Source: Caprella mutica
Taxonomy: Eukaryota; Arthropoda; Malacostraca; Amphipoda; Caprellidae
Assembly: GCA_947561585.1 (NCBI GenBank)
Contig: CANNZV010000842.1
Span: forward strand, 124,001-188,000
DNA: 64,000 nucleotides
Direction of reading: 5' to 3'
The notes beneath the pieces are model-generated. The model was not told where the DNA came from and did no database searches. It was given only the letters and a program-made list of their open reading frames with translations. How positions within the stretch are numbered: the first letter of the stretch is position 1; the number at the start of each line of letters is the position of its first letter. The position numbers were made by a program, and so were the translations under genes. Below are positions 25,101 through 34,734 of this stretch, in pieces.

Positions 25101-25601
25101 TCAAGTATTTTTTTCAAATTTATTCCATATATTAGAAGGATACCCAGGCAAAAAGAATTTAGTCCTGGGATATTAAGGGAATATTCAATTATTAAATAAT
25201 TCTTCTTGCCTAGGATATAAATTTATCCCAGGGATATTGAGTGAATATCCAAGGGTTAAATTCTTCTTGTATATCTCAAAGTGAGTCTTAATGACTAGTT
25301 AATTCACTTCTTCTTTCCCAATCGTACTTAATTGGTTAAAAGACCAATAGAAAATCTTTGACTGGAAAAGAATCCGCCTCCAGTTCTCACCCACCTTAGC
25401 CTGAAAAGCCTCCAAGACTGACACGGAGGAGACCGACCCCTCCCGGAGTTTGTTAAGCAGTTGCAGAGGAGCTAAGTTGAGGAGACAGCAGCGCTCCTCC
25501 GTCAAGAGGAGCTTCTCCTCTCCTGAAGCTATAAGAGTGTCCTCCAGAGCCTGGCGAGCTGTCAGGAACTTCTGACACTCGTTTCTATTCTCCTCTGACA
25601 T
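19177..25601 (-). CDS. FAAH: FAAH-like amidase, copy C (10 exons, 557 aa), nucleophile Ser replaced by Asp
   Basis: Third paralogue, on the minus strand and convergent with copy B. Exons 5'->3': 25601-25395, 24247-24191, 23820-23582, 23049-22973, 22182-22012, 21466-21204, 21013-20776, 20481-20320, 19825-19683, 19293-19177 (TAA). The phases match A and B throughout. Intron 8 needs a GC donor (20319-20318, context A|GCAAGT); the nearby GT would break the frame. Lys117 (LFGLPISVKE) and cis-Ser192 (GGSSGGECSL) are kept. The nucleophile motif reads GTDIGGDSR, so Asp216 sits where Ser is needed, with Ser217 next to it. The oxyanion-side motif EGALI has become ECSLI. All ten exons are open with usable splice sites, so it is not an ordinary decayed pseudogene. 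Either it is a pseudoenzyme or Ser217 substitutes. An ATG at 25601 is chosen; the frame is open to 25607 but without an earlier ATG. Confidence 0.9.
19381..19556. mobile_element. MITE with AGGGTTGTGACAATATGC ends, in intron 9 of copy C
   Basis: Inverted ends of about 40 bp, including TTTAAAATCATAGAT and its counterpart. The motif resembles hAT-type termini, but I see no clear 8-bp duplication. A shorter relative is at 6406-6546. Confidence 0.65.
20318..20319 (-). other. Non-canonical GC splice donor, copy C intron 8
   Basis: On the minus strand exon 8 ends ATAGCAA and the intron begins GCAAGT. This matches the known GC-AG intron class, which needs a strong donor consensus otherwise. The same exon boundary in copies A and B is GTAGGA and GTATGT. 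Using the GT 4 nt downstream would change the phase and put exon 9 out of frame. Confidence 0.8.
23195..23270. repeat. Three-copy 23-bp repeat in intron 3 of copy C
   Basis: AAATAAATAAAATATCGAATTCT and close variants, about three units. A small array. Confidence 0.7.
24248..25394 (-). other. Intron 1 of copy C
   Basis: A 1.1-kb intron, the longest in the three genes. At 25138-25255 it has imperfect direct and inverted copies of CCTGGGATAT and GAATATTCA/GAATATCCA words, perhaps a decayed foldback element. Otherwise featureless. Confidence 0.5.
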
Positions 25602-25683
25602 TTTCAATCTGTAGGAACAAATTAACAGTTAAATGAATTGATGGTAAATAAGGTAAAGGATCTAGAGTAAGTTAGGAAATATC

Positions 25684-25856
25684 GGTCGGTTTCACATCTT
25701 CGGTGGTATATAAAAAATTATATGATAATAATTATTTAAATTTTATGTTAATTGGTATCCATGATACCTACAAGTATCATTGATACCAATTAACATAGAA
25801 TAATAACTATTATATCGTTTTTTTTTCTTATATGACCGAAGATGTGAAACCGATAA
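25684..25856. mobile_element. Palindrome-centred MITE, TCGGTTTCACATCTTCGGT ends
   Basis: The left end TCGGTTTCACATCTTCGGT and the right end ACCGAAGATGTGAAACCGA are exact complements. The centre is an imperfect copy of the palindrome built on GGTATCCATGATACC. AT-rich arms pair across the centre. About 80 bp upstream of the copy C start codon, so in its promoter or 5' UTR. Confidence 0.8.
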
Positions 25857-26098
25857 TTCCCTAACCATAACTAAAATTTTGAAAAAAATTACGTAGTTCA
25901 TATCGGGTAAAGGGTCATTCTACCACTTAGAAAATGTTAGATAGTTCCCTTACCATATTTACTATTCATTTGAAATTTCATTAGTCTGCTAAGTAACAAT
26001 GACGTTAAATTTTCAATTAACAAACAACCTACTTTATCAGAAATGTAATAAGGTACGTAATCATATATAGGATACTCTCAGTAGTCGGACAGTGGGTG

Positions 26099-26311
26099 TT
26101 AGCATAGATCATGAGCTAATCTGACCTTAATAAACATGCCTTTATTGGCTATAAGTAGCAATCCGCACCCTACTTCCCGGAGCACTTCAAAGGTTTTATT
26201 TACTTTCCGCTCTATTGACTCTGATGTCAATAAGGTGCCTTCCATGCCTTCAGAGTCTAATATAAACCTCGCAGAAAACAAAATACAATAAGGGACTCCA
26301 TGAAAATACAC
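26099..26311 (-). other. Unidentified open frame, possibly an exon or repeat fragment
   Basis: The minus-strand frame includes LDSEGMEGTLLTSESIERK and NKTFEVLREVGCG, has coding-like composition, and meets a possible donor AAG|GTCAG. No convincing acceptor precedes it. Its 3' end runs into the motif AACACCCACTGTCCGACTAC, which recurs in other places (33.72, 54.18 kb), so a transposon origin is possible. No family recognised. Confidence 0.25.
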
Positions 26312-26790
26312 TAGAGCAATTCAATGCTTTTTCTTTGGTTATTTTGATGGTAATTTTCGGAATTGCAGCTGGTAGAAACATCTTAGATGTTAAATTAGGT
26401 ACTCATTTTGACAGATATTAGCAAATAATGATATTGAAACAATTGAGTTTAGATATTAATGGCACTGAAATAAAACAGAGATTGAAAAATTCTATATCCT
26501 TTTTATTGTATTAAATTATTACCATTTTTGTGCAGGAAATCATAAAGAAAATGAGCAATAATTGAAAATGACTGAATCGCCTAGGAGACGTATATAGTGA
26601 AGGCGCTGTCTCATTGCATTGGCTATCATTGTTCACATTAAGAGTATAGCAACATTCTATTGAAAATATATCTCGTTATGATGGTGTATAAATTGAAGTC
26701 ATCCACAGTATGAACAACTTTAGCTGAAACATCATAAATTTATCCATGATTATCTAAATTATTTTCTTAACTTTCACTAATTATTTATAA

Positions 26791-26990
26791 TTAGTGTACT
26801 TTCAAGTTAAAACTTTTACTGAATTCTAATAAAAATTATTTTTCTAATACTATATTTTATAGATAGAATACATACAAAAATTAAAAAAATATGGTAATTT
26901 AAATATCATATCAATATATTATAGTGCGTATCATGGTTACATTCTTCATGTTTAATACACGTCGTATAAAAGCGGACACCAAAATATAAA
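26791..26990. mobile_element. Half copy of the 16.9-kb foldback element
   Basis: Begins TTAGTGTACTTTCAAG and ends at TTAATACACGTCGTATAAAAGCGGACACC, following the left arm of the element at 16925-17591 in order but diverged. The right arm is absent. Confidence 0.7.
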
Positions 26991-26994
26991 CTAG

Positions 26995-27130
26995 AACGGG
27001 TACTCGGTAGAGCGCATATCTTCGCCGCCGCTTATAAATGACCTTGACCATGATAAGCATTGAGTAATAAATGACCTTGACCTTAACCTTTAACCAAGTG
27101 GTGAGTCAGTGGCCAAAATAATATCACGTC
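26995..27130. repeat. Interspersed repeat, GGTAGAGCGCATATCTTCGCC
   Basis: TAGAGCGCATATCTTCGCCGCCGCT followed by ATGACCTTGACC words recurs at 43.49-43.54 kb with few changes. The start resembles a tRNA D-arm/A-box (CTCGGTAGAGCGC), which would fit a SINE or the 3' part of an RTE-type LINE. I cannot show a B-box or tail. Confidence 0.5.
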
Positions 27131-27271
27131 TTGCGGGACGCTAATATCCTTATTTTAGGGTCACGTGACTGCCAATCTAGCGTCAGTGTAATGGAAAAAT
27201 GATATAACTAAAACAAAATTGAATAGAGAAATGATATAAATGAAACAAAATAAGGTTTTATACCGTCTTCC

Positions 27272-27954
27272 TAAAGCCCCGTCCAGACGGTCAAATTTTT
27301 CAGAGAAGTGACAAACTTAATGACAAACTAAATGACGATAACTTCCTAGCGTCAGCAAACCGTCAAACTTTTCATCAGTTTTTCTATTCCAACATGTTGG
27401 ATATCGTCATCAAAAAGTTTGTCAAACTATTTGCTGACGATAAAGTTTGTAGTACACACTGACTTTCCGGTAATAATATTTTTTTATTTGCGCGTCATTT
27501 GAGTTTATTACAGCTAGGTACACCTACAAAAACCTCAATTTTTTCAAACTTAGTATCTATCTAGTTACAATGGCTGACGACAGACTCTTTAATACTTGGT
27601 TGTATTAGAATTTATTAGATCTAAGTTATAGGTAGGCTACGTTGTGAATTGTTTTTTATGATCTATTTTTGACTATACTTTTAAAGACGAATCTTGTCAT
27701 TAAAAAAAATTATTTTTCTGGTTTCTTACTGTTCTAAATTTTAAAAATATACATACCAAGTTAGGTATATAATTTTTATTTTCACGATATATAACATTAA
27801 TTTTGACGAAACTGACGCCAGTGAACCTCAAACTTTTGGCGAGAAAATTTGACCGTGTAGACACTCCTTGAAAACTGATGATAAGTTTGTCATTTAGTTT
27901 GTCATTAAGTTTGTCACTTCTCTGGAAAAAAATGACCGTGTGGACGGGGCTTTA
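27272..27954. mobile_element. 683-bp element with 60-bp inverted ends
   Basis: TAAAGCCCCGTCCAGACGGTC at the left and the complement at the right, with the match continuing through AGAGAAGTGACAAAC and AATGACAAACTAAATGAC. Flanked by TA on each side. Internal GTCAAACTTTT/AAAAGTTTGTC pairs suggest a foldback. No transposase frame. Confidence 0.8.
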
Positions 27955-28019
27955 GCTTCCTGCAATCACTGCAACACTTCCTCTCTCTATAGGGTAGTTT
28001 ATCTTAACTCTATGCCTTC

Positions 28020-28190
28020 AACCCGTTCTCTCCCAAAATCTAATAAACTGGTTCCTGGATATAATGACCAATCTTCTTACCAAATTTCAGGCAATTTGGT
28101 TAAATACATTTTGAGTAATGCAAATAACAAGATAACAAATAAATAAATGCCGCATAAAATATTACCTTCCTCATTCTGCAAAGGTAACAA
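28020..28190. repeat. Dispersed repeat shared with 43.56-43.71 kb
   Basis: GGTTCCTGGATA..., ACCAAATTTCAGGC and CTTCCTCATTCTGCAAAGGTAAC recur in the same order at 43.56-43.71 kb. Together with the GGTAGAGCGC piece about 1 kb (or, at the other site, 70 bp) before it, this suggests one retroelement family split by other insertions. Confidence 0.5.
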
Positions 28191-28689
28191 CCGACAGGTA
28201 TTATTAAGATAGATAACTTCATTTCCATCGCAATATTGTTGAAAAGAAACAAATAAATGATATTAGCTACGGTAGACCGGGAAAATATTTAAAGTTTCCA
28301 TAAGAAGATGAACTCTGAGAAGAAACTTCCTAAAGTTTCTTCAACTGATACTGAGAAACAGAAACTAATTTGGAGAAACTTGTCCTATCTTGTGTATAGA
28401 AATGCTGGTCTTTGAACTTTCAGAACTGTTGTAATTTGTTGAGAAAGTTCTCAGGGTACAATTATTATTATACATAGTTCAACTGAGGAGAAAAATACAG
28501 ATATGTGTATATAATTTTTAATTCGGAGAAGAATTATATTGTGTTGGAAATTATTATTTGAGATATTCAAAAGGAACAGGGTTTATGATATTTTTTTGGG
28601 TTCACTTAATTATATTAATTGATTATTATTATAATACGGAAGAAAATTGTTCTCACTTTTTAAATTAAATGGTAAAAATATTTTTTGTA

Positions 28690-28740
28690 TTTTTCGTTGT
28701 ATCCATGATGCTATATAGCAGGTATCATGGATACGAATTA
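28690..28740. repeat. Isolated GTATCCATGAT palindrome
   Basis: Left arm GTATCCATGATGC and right arm GGTATCATGGATAC around a short TATA loop. It is the same core as at 12.0, 18.24, 25.76 and 31.57 kb, here without recognisable MITE ends. Confidence 0.6.
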
Positions 28741-28909
28741 AAATATAAGTTAAATGATAATAATTATATACTTTTTGGTACAAAAATGATAATAGAGCCC
28801 TATATAGTTTTTACTATTCCGTAAGTTAGCAAACGGTAAATTCAGCTTATAAATAATTAATTAGGCATCTACCTCCAAAATATCATAATATCATTATAAT
28901 TTAAATATA

Positions 28910-29963
28910 CAGGGTGACCCACCAAAAAAGTACGTGTACACAACTTTAAATTCGTATATTTTATCGAATACTGAAGGTACATTTTTCTTTCAAGAATCAT
29001 TTTGTTAATTAAACTCTTTTTCATCCACAGTTAAATTTTTATAATTTTTTATTTATTTTTGTGAATAAAACGACAAATTAATTGATGGGTAAGATTAAAG
29101 AATAAACTTACAATGAAGTAAGTTTAAACATTTAAAAATATCTTTATTAGACAAAATCCCTATTAATAAAAACAGATTTATTTCTAGGTTTTAAGAATAT
29201 TCATATAACTATTCCTTTTATAAAATATTGACAATCTGGAGAAAATTGTTTAAGTACAAAAAAAAGGCAAGGGTCGTTCAGGTCGCAAGAAGACAGTGCG
29301 ATCTGAAGACAAAATCAATTTTGTTCAGCAAATTTAAACTTGTGCCTTCATTTTTGTTCTTAAACACTTTTCTCCAGATTGTCAATATTTTATAAAAGGA
29401 ATAGTTACATGAATACTCTTAACACGCTGACCGCGATTGCTGATCCAGCATGTTTGCTTTACTGGCGGTAGGTTTAAACATGTATTTCATTAATTCCGAT
29501 TATGGTTGTAAATAACCACATTTTTCTTGATGTATATTCATTTAAGTTATTCACCTTCTTGTCACAGTACACCATTCCTTAAAATTTCTAATGTAAACTG
29601 ATATACATTTAATTAAAGAAATTTAAATTTTGATGCGTGTACCATATATGTGCACATCGCCGGTAGGGAAAGTTCTCCGTGTACATATACATCGCAGTCA
29701 ACGTGCTGACCTAGAAATAGATATGTTTTTATTAATGGGGATTTTGTCTAATAAAGATCGATATTTTTATAAGGATTTTATTTTCAGTTCACCCATCAAT
29801 TAAGTCGTTATTTTATTCACAAAAATAAATAAAAATTTATAAAAATTTAACTGTGGTTAGAGAAGGGTTCAACTAACAGTGACACTTGAAAGAAAACTGT
29901 ACCTTCATTATTTGTTGAAATATACGAATTCAAAGGTGGGTACACTTTTTGTGGGTCACCCTG
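28910..29963. mobile_element. Tc1/mariner-type hairpin element (CAGGGTGACCCAC ends)
   Basis: Left CAGGGTGACCCACCAAAAAAG and right CTTTTTGTGGGTCACCCTG, with TA on each side. The match continues through TTCGTATATTTTATC and its counterpart, and the body itself is two long arms (for example TATTGACAATCTGGAGAAAA and its complement). The right arm is broken by a nested insertion. No transposase frame is left. Confidence 0.85.
29423..29708. mobile_element. Nested insertion inside the 28.9-kb element
   Basis: Inverted ends CACGCTGACCGCGAT and ATCGCAGTCAACGTG. It separates GAATACTCTTAA from CCTAGAAATAG, which are contiguous (apart from 2 bp) in the complementary left arm of the host element. No target duplication that I can define. 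It contains no gene. Confidence 0.7.
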
Positions 29964-30189
29964 TATAAAAGCTGAAAATATTAATTATATTCAAATTTCT
30001 CCATAATATATTATGTACGCTATTTTTATTATTTATTCCTTTCCTAATTAATAAGATAAATAGAAAAATAAATTAATTTAGTTTTTCTTTCCGAGTAATA
30101 ATGATAGTCATATTTAATTAATATTATTATTTATTCAACGATCCTGCTTGAAATTATGTATATATATAATTATGTAAGAATAAATTCAC

Positions 30190-30335
30190 TATAATGTATA
30201 AAAAAACTCACTATAAGGTATGAATAATTTCACTATGAATTGTATGAATATATTTTATATAATGTATGAATAAATTCACTATGAATAGTATAAATAAATT
30301 CTATTTAATGTATGATTAAATTCACTATGAATTTA
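30190..30335. repeat. Degenerate AATAAATTCACTATGAAT repeat
   Basis: Five or six imperfect units of about 30 bp (TATGAATAAATTCACTAT...). Old array. Confidence 0.5.
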
Positions 30336-30514
30336 ACCCGTTTTAATAAACAGTGCAATCTAATTTATAATTTACGGTTTGAGCAACACTATAAATACTT
30401 AATTATTCCTGAATTATTTAGAGCTTTGTTCATTTGCTTCTGCTATATACATCCATTTACACTTAATTAATCGATTTAAAATGGGCTTCGGCACCAAAGG
30501 CCATATCGCTGACT

Positions 30515-30590
30515 TCGATAGGAAATTAAATACAAGGGACTCGAAGAAGCAGTCCGAAAAAAAAATAGTTCCATGAACAAAGTTTTTAGA
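30515..30590. repeat. Dispersed motif shared with 60.52-60.60 kb
   Basis: AAATTAAATACAAGGGACTC, AAGAAGCAGTC and TTCCATGAACAAAGT recur near 60525-60590 with about one change in six. Possibly an exon-like or transposon fragment. In the 60.5-kb copy the frame reads through ARDWKKQSEWK; here an A-run disrupts it. Confidence 0.5.
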
Positions 30591-30900
30591 TGATTGTATC
30601 TCTCCTCCTAAATTATTAGTTTATCACATAATCATAAATAGAGATAATGTAATTGAACCATAGATTGCCAATGGGGTATATGACACATCACCGTTCGAAT
30701 CATTTCATCTGACTAAACATCGCGCAAAAACAAAGAAATTCAATTACCTGAAAACGCTATCTCTCTCTTCGCTCTGGGCACTGAAACGCGGAACAAATGA
30801 CGACACGAACAAAACTAGGACCTGATATCGTCGGTATTGTTTTCTTGGTATTGAAGTGTTGGTATTGGAAATACGTATTGAATTCGAGCTACGGGATCGA

Positions 30901-31169
30901 AAGGCGGTAATGAAGATACGGTATTGAAAAGTGGTTACGGAAATACGGTACTGAAAAGCCGTAACGAAAATACGGTATTGAAAAGCGGTAATGAAAATAC
31001 GGTATTGAAAAGCGGTGATGAAAATACGGTATTGAAAAGCGGTTACGAAAATACGGTATTGAAAAGCGGTAATGAAAATACGGTATTGAAAAGCGGTAAT
31101 GAAAATACGGTATTGAAAAGCGGTAACCAAAATACGGCATTGAAAAGCGGTAATGAAAATACGGTATTT
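30901..31169. repeat. 27-bp minisatellite
   Basis: About ten copies of a unit beginning AATGAAAATACGGTATTGAA and ending AAGCGGT. The length is a multiple of 3, so three overlapping open frames result (9-residue repeats); I do not treat these as genes. A possible 33-bp exon (30783-30751, minus) flanked by TTTCAG and GTAATT lies next to it, unproven. Confidence 0.95.
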
Positions 31170-31499
31170 ATATACAGTATAAGTATGTAACTTATTATTA
31201 CCAGTCAAATTCAGATCAAAAGGCTCATCTATCAGAGTATTTTATCATACATTAAAAATATCTAATTTACACAATTAGAAGAATATTATGAAAATATAAT
31301 TTAATTCCCTCCTCGTAAATGACATCAGAATAATGACTCGTTTGCAACTCTTCAAATTATTATGAAACATTAAAAATTGATAAAGAAATTCTAATTAGAA
31401 TAATATTATTTTTTGTGACACAAATGCCAATTAGCAAACTAATAACTCTTTTCTCTTGATAATTATCAAATGTGATGTAGGGGAAGTTATGAATTATTA

Positions 31500-31680
31500 G
31501 TCGGTTTTAGATCTTCGGTGAAATAAGAAAACACGATATTAATATTATAATTTAATTTTTATTGTTATCCATGATACCTGCAGGTAATGAATGACAATAA
31601 AAATAACGAATTAAATTGTTAAATTATAATTTTTTTCTAAAACGATCGAAAATGTGGAAATGTCCCATAATTCGTAACTT
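31500..31680. mobile_element. Diverged copy of the TCGGTTTCACATCTTCGGT MITE
   Basis: Left TCGGTTTTAGATCTTCGGT, centre GTTATCCATGATACCTGCAG, right CGATCGAAAATGTGGAAATG. It has the same layout as 25684-25856, with more changes. Confidence 0.65.
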
Positions 31681-31733
31681 ACCCTACCAATTTAACAGAC
31701 ATTAAATACTGTTACCTGTATTATATACTAATA

Positions 31734-32446
31734 CCTAATACAAGTTAGATACTAATACCTAATACAAGTTAGATACTAATACCTAATACAAGTTAGATAC
31801 TAATACCTAATACAGGTTAGATACTAATACCTAATACAAGTTAGATACTAATACCTAATACAAGTTAGATACTAATACCTAAAACAAGTTAGATACTAAT
31901 ACCTGATACAGGTTAGATACTAATACCTAATACAAGTTAGACACTAATACCTAATACAAGTTAGATACTAATACCTAATACAAGTTAGATACTAATACCT
32001 AATACAGGTTAGATACTAATACCTAATACAGGTTAGATACTAATACCTAATACAAGTTAGACACTAATACCTAATACAGGTTAGATACTAATACCTAATA
32101 CAAGTTAGACACTAATACCGAATACAGGTTAGATACTAATACCTAATACAAGTTAGATACTAGTACCTAATACAAGTTAGATACTAATACCTAATACAAG
32201 TTAGATACTAATACCCAATACAGGTTAAATACTAATACCTAATACAAGTTAGATACTAATACCTAATACAGGTTAGATACTAATACCTAATACAGGTTAG
32301 ATACTAATACCTAATACAAGTTAGATACTAATACCTAATACAGGTTAGATACTAATACCTAATACAAGTTAGATACTAATACCTAATACAGGTTAGATAC
32401 TAATACCTAATACAAGTTAGATACTAATACCTAATACAGGTTAAAT
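31734..32446. repeat. 24-bp minisatellite
   Basis: About 30 copies of ACTAATACCTAATACAAGTTAGAT, alternating mainly between CAAG and CAGG versions without strict order. Its end abuts the element at 32455. Confidence 0.97.
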
Positions 32447-32454
32447 ACTATTAA

Positions 32455-32857
32455 TACAGTTGAACTCCTCTATAATGAACTCCTATATAGTGAATCATCC
32501 TTATTAGTAGACTCCTGTATAACGAACAAACCTCAGTAGTGAGCATTTTAGTTTAGTCTTCCACAAATTGCTATGAGTTTTCTATGAATCTCTATACAGT
32601 ATAATAAGTTTTATTTCGAAAAAGAGAAGATCTACCAGTAAAAAAAATTAAGTCATGTGTAGTGAGGTATCCCGATTTTTAGTGTCCTGAGAAATGAAAT
32701 ACTCTGTATAATGAATTTATTTCAAAATGAAATAAAATATTTCGTGCAGTCATTCATGAAATGTCCAGTTTTCTATACAACTTTCCAATCCTCTATAGTG
32801 AAGTACATTCTATGTATATAGTGAACCAGTTGAAGTTCACTATAGAGAAACTCTAGC
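32455..32857. mobile_element. Possible pogo/Tigger-like MITE
   Basis: Begins ACAGTTGAACTCCTCTATAA and ends with an inverted GTTCACTATAGAG; the CTCTATA(A/G)TGAAC motif recurs inside in both directions. The start resembles the CAGTTGAA termini known for pogo-type elements. A related stretch is at 57.73-57.83 kb. Ends are only partly complementary, so this is tentative. Confidence 0.4.
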
Positions 32858-33261
32858 GATTAAATACTCATGCCTAGCTATTACCAGTTCATGCTACCAT
32901 TGAATCAAACTGCCTAACTTCACTTTAGTTTGCAATAGATAACAAGTCTCTAAATTACACTTTGATGTCAACTATTATATCCATTGATCGTATATTCAAA
33001 ACAGAAACATACAACAACAAAATTAACTATGGTGATTAACTAAATATTTTCCTATAAATTGAAATTGAAAACTATGTATATATTGAATGTAAAACAAACA
33101 TTTCAACTTATTCCAAGTCTAAAATTTGAAATTAGTTACAAAAGTATCATCTAACCATGACGAACATCCAATCGTAATTTGTCGATAACTTTTAATCACA
33201 TTTCCGATAAAAAGAAATTCCGAGTTTATAGTATCTGAAATTAATAAATTTTAAAATATCA

Positions 33262-33405
33262 GCGTTGAAGATATTTTTAAGTTCAAGCTTTCGAATAGAA
33301 ATATTATCGGTCGGTTTCACATCTTCGGTCAGATGTGAAACCGACCGATAATATTTCAATTCGAAAGCTTGAAACCTAAAATACTTTCAACGCTGATATT
33401 TCATT
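33262..33405. repeat. Nested palindrome: two MITE ends back to back inside a foldback
   Basis: The outer arms carry TCAGCGTTGAA, AAGCTTTCGAAT and their complements. The inner arms are ATTATCGGTCGGTTTCACAT and its exact complement, joined head to head with a few bases between. Arms total about 65 bp each. The inner part equals the terminal repeat of the 25.7-kb MITE with its body missing. Confidence 0.8.
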
Positions 33406-33467
33406 CACCCTCTCTATTCCGACTTTATATTTTCTAAATGGTTGCCATTAATTCTTTTTATACTCAC

Positions 33468-33577
33468 TGATCTTTTCCCTCCTGTTCTATCAGGCCCATG
33501 TTCTTGAGAAATCCTTTCACGTTCACAAGGAAGTCATCGAAAGCTTTAGCGTAAGTCGCAGCAGCATATTTGGACAT
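33468..33577 (-). CDS. Candidate first coding exon of an unidentified gene
   Basis: A minus-strand ATG (33577) with A at -3 opens a 36-codon frame: MSKYAAATYAKAFDDF followed by LVNVKGFLKNMGLIEQEGKD. It ends at a strong donor (GATCA|GTGAGT, phase 2). A CTGAAACAG acceptor lies just upstream, so there may be a 5' UTR intron. Composition is clearly more coding-like than the surroundings. I do not recognise the protein, and no downstream exon could be joined with confidence; a 33-bp piece at 30783-30751 is phase-compatible but weak. Confidence 0.45.
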
Positions 33578-34652
33578 TATTATTCACGGTGTTCTGTTTC
33601 AGAGTAATAACATCACACAAACTAATGAAACCATGCAACTCTATGTTAACATTCTAGTTACACCATTCATCTGCAAAAGAATGAAATATATAATTAGATG
33701 AAAATGGTACTGGAACACTCATAGTAGTCGGAAAGTGGGTGTTAACGTATGTTATGATGATAGGACAATCAGAATTTTATCAGTTCACTTTTGTTCATGG
33801 TCAATATTAACACCAACATTACAAATACTGTAAGTGTCTTACTGCTGTGATATTCCCCAATATACAAATTATTTCCATTAATTACTCATTTATACAAATT
33901 AACAAATTATTGATACCTACACTAATTTCGATTGTATTGTTAGTGTTCATAAGAAACAGTTTATTAATCATTAGGTTTTTCGACAAAAACGTACTTTATG
34001 CTGTATAACGCACTATTAAGCCATATTATTTGTTTACAGGTTCTCTCAATGAAATTTAATGCAACTAATGTTCCTCGTCATTTAGCTGCCAACTCCATGT
34101 AATTTGATAGCATATATTTGTTTCTATGTGCTTTCAAAAGATTTTATACTCAATACTTCTCAGCAATATCCGTTTTACTTCCTAGTTGCTAAATTCAAGT
34201 TCAAAGAATAACATTGTACGCCGTATATTTTGTATATAAACTATGTAGGTTTAGTATAATTCATATTAAAAACAGTGGAAACTTATTATTTAAACTATAT
34301 TTAATTCAAATAATTATTAAAAGATAAATCGAAGACTTAACAGCATCGTTTTTATTAGATTCAAATTAGAAATATAAACAAAATCTGTAAACTGTTTCTT
34401 CAACGTAAGATTATTTTTTCGTTTTGTTGTTGAAAAAAAATTACTTTAAAAGCATATAAAAATACCTATACAACATTATTTCTTATGCGATTTTCATATT
34501 GTGATTCTTTGATCTACAATATCAAGTAATAAACTTAATTAATTCTCAGAGACCGAAATGGACCTAAAAAAAAATCTTTTTGTATGAACAAATTGAAATT
34601 GAATGGTGGCAATGTTAAAATTTTACTGTAAAAGATAAATAAATAAATTTAC

Positions 34653-34734
34653 CCTCTTGAAGAGATATTTTTTGTACTACAGAGCCATTGACATTTGAAC
34701 AAATTTCAGTCATTGCCTCGGCCATGTGAAGTAA
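34653..34734 (-). CDS. Candidate internal exon of an unidentified gene
   Basis: Minus strand: acceptor TTTCTCACAG, an 82-nt open frame reading LLHMAEAMTEICSNVNGSVV and then QKISLQE, donor GAGG|GTAAAT (phase 1). Good composition and splice sites for a short conserved exon. It cannot be spliced in frame to 33577-33468, because the sequence before that ATG has an in-frame TAA. It could be a separate gene, a relic, or an initial exon starting at its ATG. Confidence 0.35.

Noticed and set aside
26995..27070. A tRNA gene suggested by CTCGGTAGAGCGC
   Set aside because: Only the D-arm-like portion is present; no anticodon arm, TTCGA arm or acceptor pairing could be found.
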